Positions 5,952 through 6,823 of a stretch of DNA of 6,823 bases are shown here, one piece after another. Position 1 is the first letter of the stretch, and each line of letters starts with the position of its first letter. Both the position numbers and the translations under genes were made by a program. Origin of the DNA: a bacterium (GTDB lineage Bacteria; SZUA-79; Acidulodesulfobacterales; Acidulodesulfobacteraceae); NCBI GenBank assembly GCA_021800745.1, contig JAJYYS010000087.1, positions 1-6,823 of the forward strand, in the 5' to 3' direction. The notes below the pieces were generated by a model. It saw nothing but the letters and a program-made list of their open reading frames with translations. It was not told where the DNA came from and made no database searches.

Positions 5952-6823
5952 GTTTAAAGGAATATACAGATATTTTTTTAATTGTCTGTCTATTTTGTCT
6001 GCCGCGTTTTTTACGGTTTTAAGTATTTACGGTTTTAAAAACGAATTAATTATACAATCCTCTTTTATAAATTTTTCTTTCAAATTTGACGCTCTCTCCC
6101 TATTTTTCGTAATATTTATATCTTCTATATCCATATTTATTTCTATTTTTTCAATAAAATACGGAGAGAAATACGATAAAAAACCATCCTTGTTTATCTA
6201 TTCTTTTTTCTTTGTAATGTCTATGATAATCCTTGCTATAAGCAACGATATGCTGACTTTTTTAATATTCTGGGAATTAATGTCGATTTTTTCTTTTCTT
6301 TTGGTTATTTATGAAGGAGGTGAGGAATCAAGGAAGGCGGGTTTTTTGTATTTTTTGATGACGCATATAGGAACTATTCTCATAACGGCGGGTTTTATTA
6401 TGCTGTATTTAAAAACCTCATCCTTTTCTTTCGACTATTATAAAGGCGCCGCCGGGATTATGATATTGGCGGCGGCAATAACGGGATTTTCCATTAAAGC
6501 AGGCATTATGCCGTTTCATACGTGGCTCCCTTATGCCCATCCGGTGGCGCCGGCCAATATATCCGCTATTATGTCCGGCATTATGGTAAATATGGCTATA
6601 TACGGTATTTTAAAATTTTTATTCGTCTTTAGTTCAGGGTCCGCCCCTTTTCTTGGAATCATACTTCTCGTCTTAGGCGCTTTATCCGCGCTTCTTGGCA
6701 TTATGTATGCAATGGCGCAAAAGGATATAAAAAAATTGCTGGCATTTTCCACTATTGAAAATATGGGCATAATTTTTATGGGGATTGGCATTTCTTACTG
6801 GGCAAAGGCAGAGAATTTTAAAT
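5938..6823 (+). CDS. Hydrogenase-4 component B (HyfB/HycC)-like proton-translocating membrane subunit, 3'-truncated by window edge
   Basis: The frame starts at ATG 5938 and stays open to the window end (295 residues visible, against about 670 in E. coli HyfB). It belongs to the NuoL/M/N-MrpD antiporter-like family, whose members carry protons across the inner membrane in complex I and group-4 hydrogenases. Visible landmarks are the conserved glutamate E113 in FWELMS, lysine K187 in IKAGIMPFHTWLPYAHPVAP (186-205), and QKDIKKLLAFSTIENMGII (261-279). The STxENxGII form and AHPVAPxxxSAxMSG point to Hyf/Hyc rather than NuoL/M. A stop codon (TAA 5935-5937) lies directly before the ATG, so the start cannot lie further upstream. 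Compared with E. coli HyfB the N-terminus is about 30 residues shorter. The first 100 codons are especially AT-rich. It probably opens a hydrogenase-4 or related operon, but the catalytic subunits lie outside the window, so the complex type is undetermined. Confidence 0.88.
   Translation, partial: MNKLKFKGIYRYFFNCLSILSAAFFTVLSIYGFKNELIIQSSFINFSFKFDALSLFFVIFISSISIFISIFSIKYGEKYDKKPSLFIYSFFFVMSMIILAISNDMLTFLIFWELMSIFSFLLVIYEGGEESRKAGFLYFLMTHIGTILITAGFIMLYLKTSSFSFDYYKGAAGIMILAAAITGFSIKAGIMPFHTWLPYAHPVAPANISAIMSGIMVNMAIYGILKFLFVFSSGSAPFLGIILLVLGALSALLGIMYAMAQKDIKKLLAFSTIENMGIIFMGIGISYWAKAENFK

Noticed and set aside
6531..6791. 86-codon minus-strand frame at the right end
   Set aside because: It is antisense to the conserved core of the HyfB-like protein and has no independent support.

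Overview
The window reads as a stretch of an AT-rich, anaerobic-type bacterial chromosome. No rRNA or other phylogenetic marker is present, so taxonomy stays open. Ata codons are frequent, intergenic DNA is very AT-rich, and genes for a molybdopterin enzyme and a hydrogenase-4-type membrane subunit sit together. These fit an anaerobic or sulfur/hydrogen-metabolising proteobacterium-like lineage, such as a deltaproteobacterial relative, but that is only a guess. All supported genes lie on the + strand.

Layout. Bases 1-1788 hold nearly all of mnmG (gidA), cut at its 5' end by the window edge. A 10-bp-stem palindrome follows, and its core TGTTTCCCGTGAAACA is one base from the bacterial chromosome-partitioning site parS. 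A consensus-like sigma70 promoter comes next, then a 42-codon small ORF with a good ribosome binding site. A tightly spaced gene set follows: a divergent Nramp-family metal transporter (2087-3433), a 69-residue single-pass membrane protein (3465-3674) and a cytoplasmic molybdopterin oxidoreductase of the YyaE/BisC type (3693-5720). The gaps of 31 and 18 bp suggest co-transcription.

Immediately after the oxidoreductase stop codon lies a 115-bp palindromic element (5721-5835). It has 20-bp perfect terminal inverted repeats, a perfect 24-bp palindrome at its centre and a flanking TATAA direct repeat that looks like a target-site duplication, so it is probably a MITE-like element. Beyond it a strong extended -10 promoter (TATAAT at 5871-5876) opens a new transcription unit. 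Its first gene (5938 to the window end) encodes the N-terminal part of a hydrogenase-4 component B (HyfB/HycC)-like proton-pumping subunit.

How the parts may work together. MnmG is housekeeping tRNA modification, and its neighbourhood plus the parS-like site hints at proximity to the replication origin. The transporter, small membrane protein and molybdoenzyme look like one operon of unknown overall purpose. The Hyf-like gene probably begins a separate group-4 hydrogenase or related respiratory-complex operon. No complete new defence or mobile system is visible. The points most worth following are the parS-like site, the MITE-like element, the Nramp protein with its altered metal site, and its small membrane neighbour.
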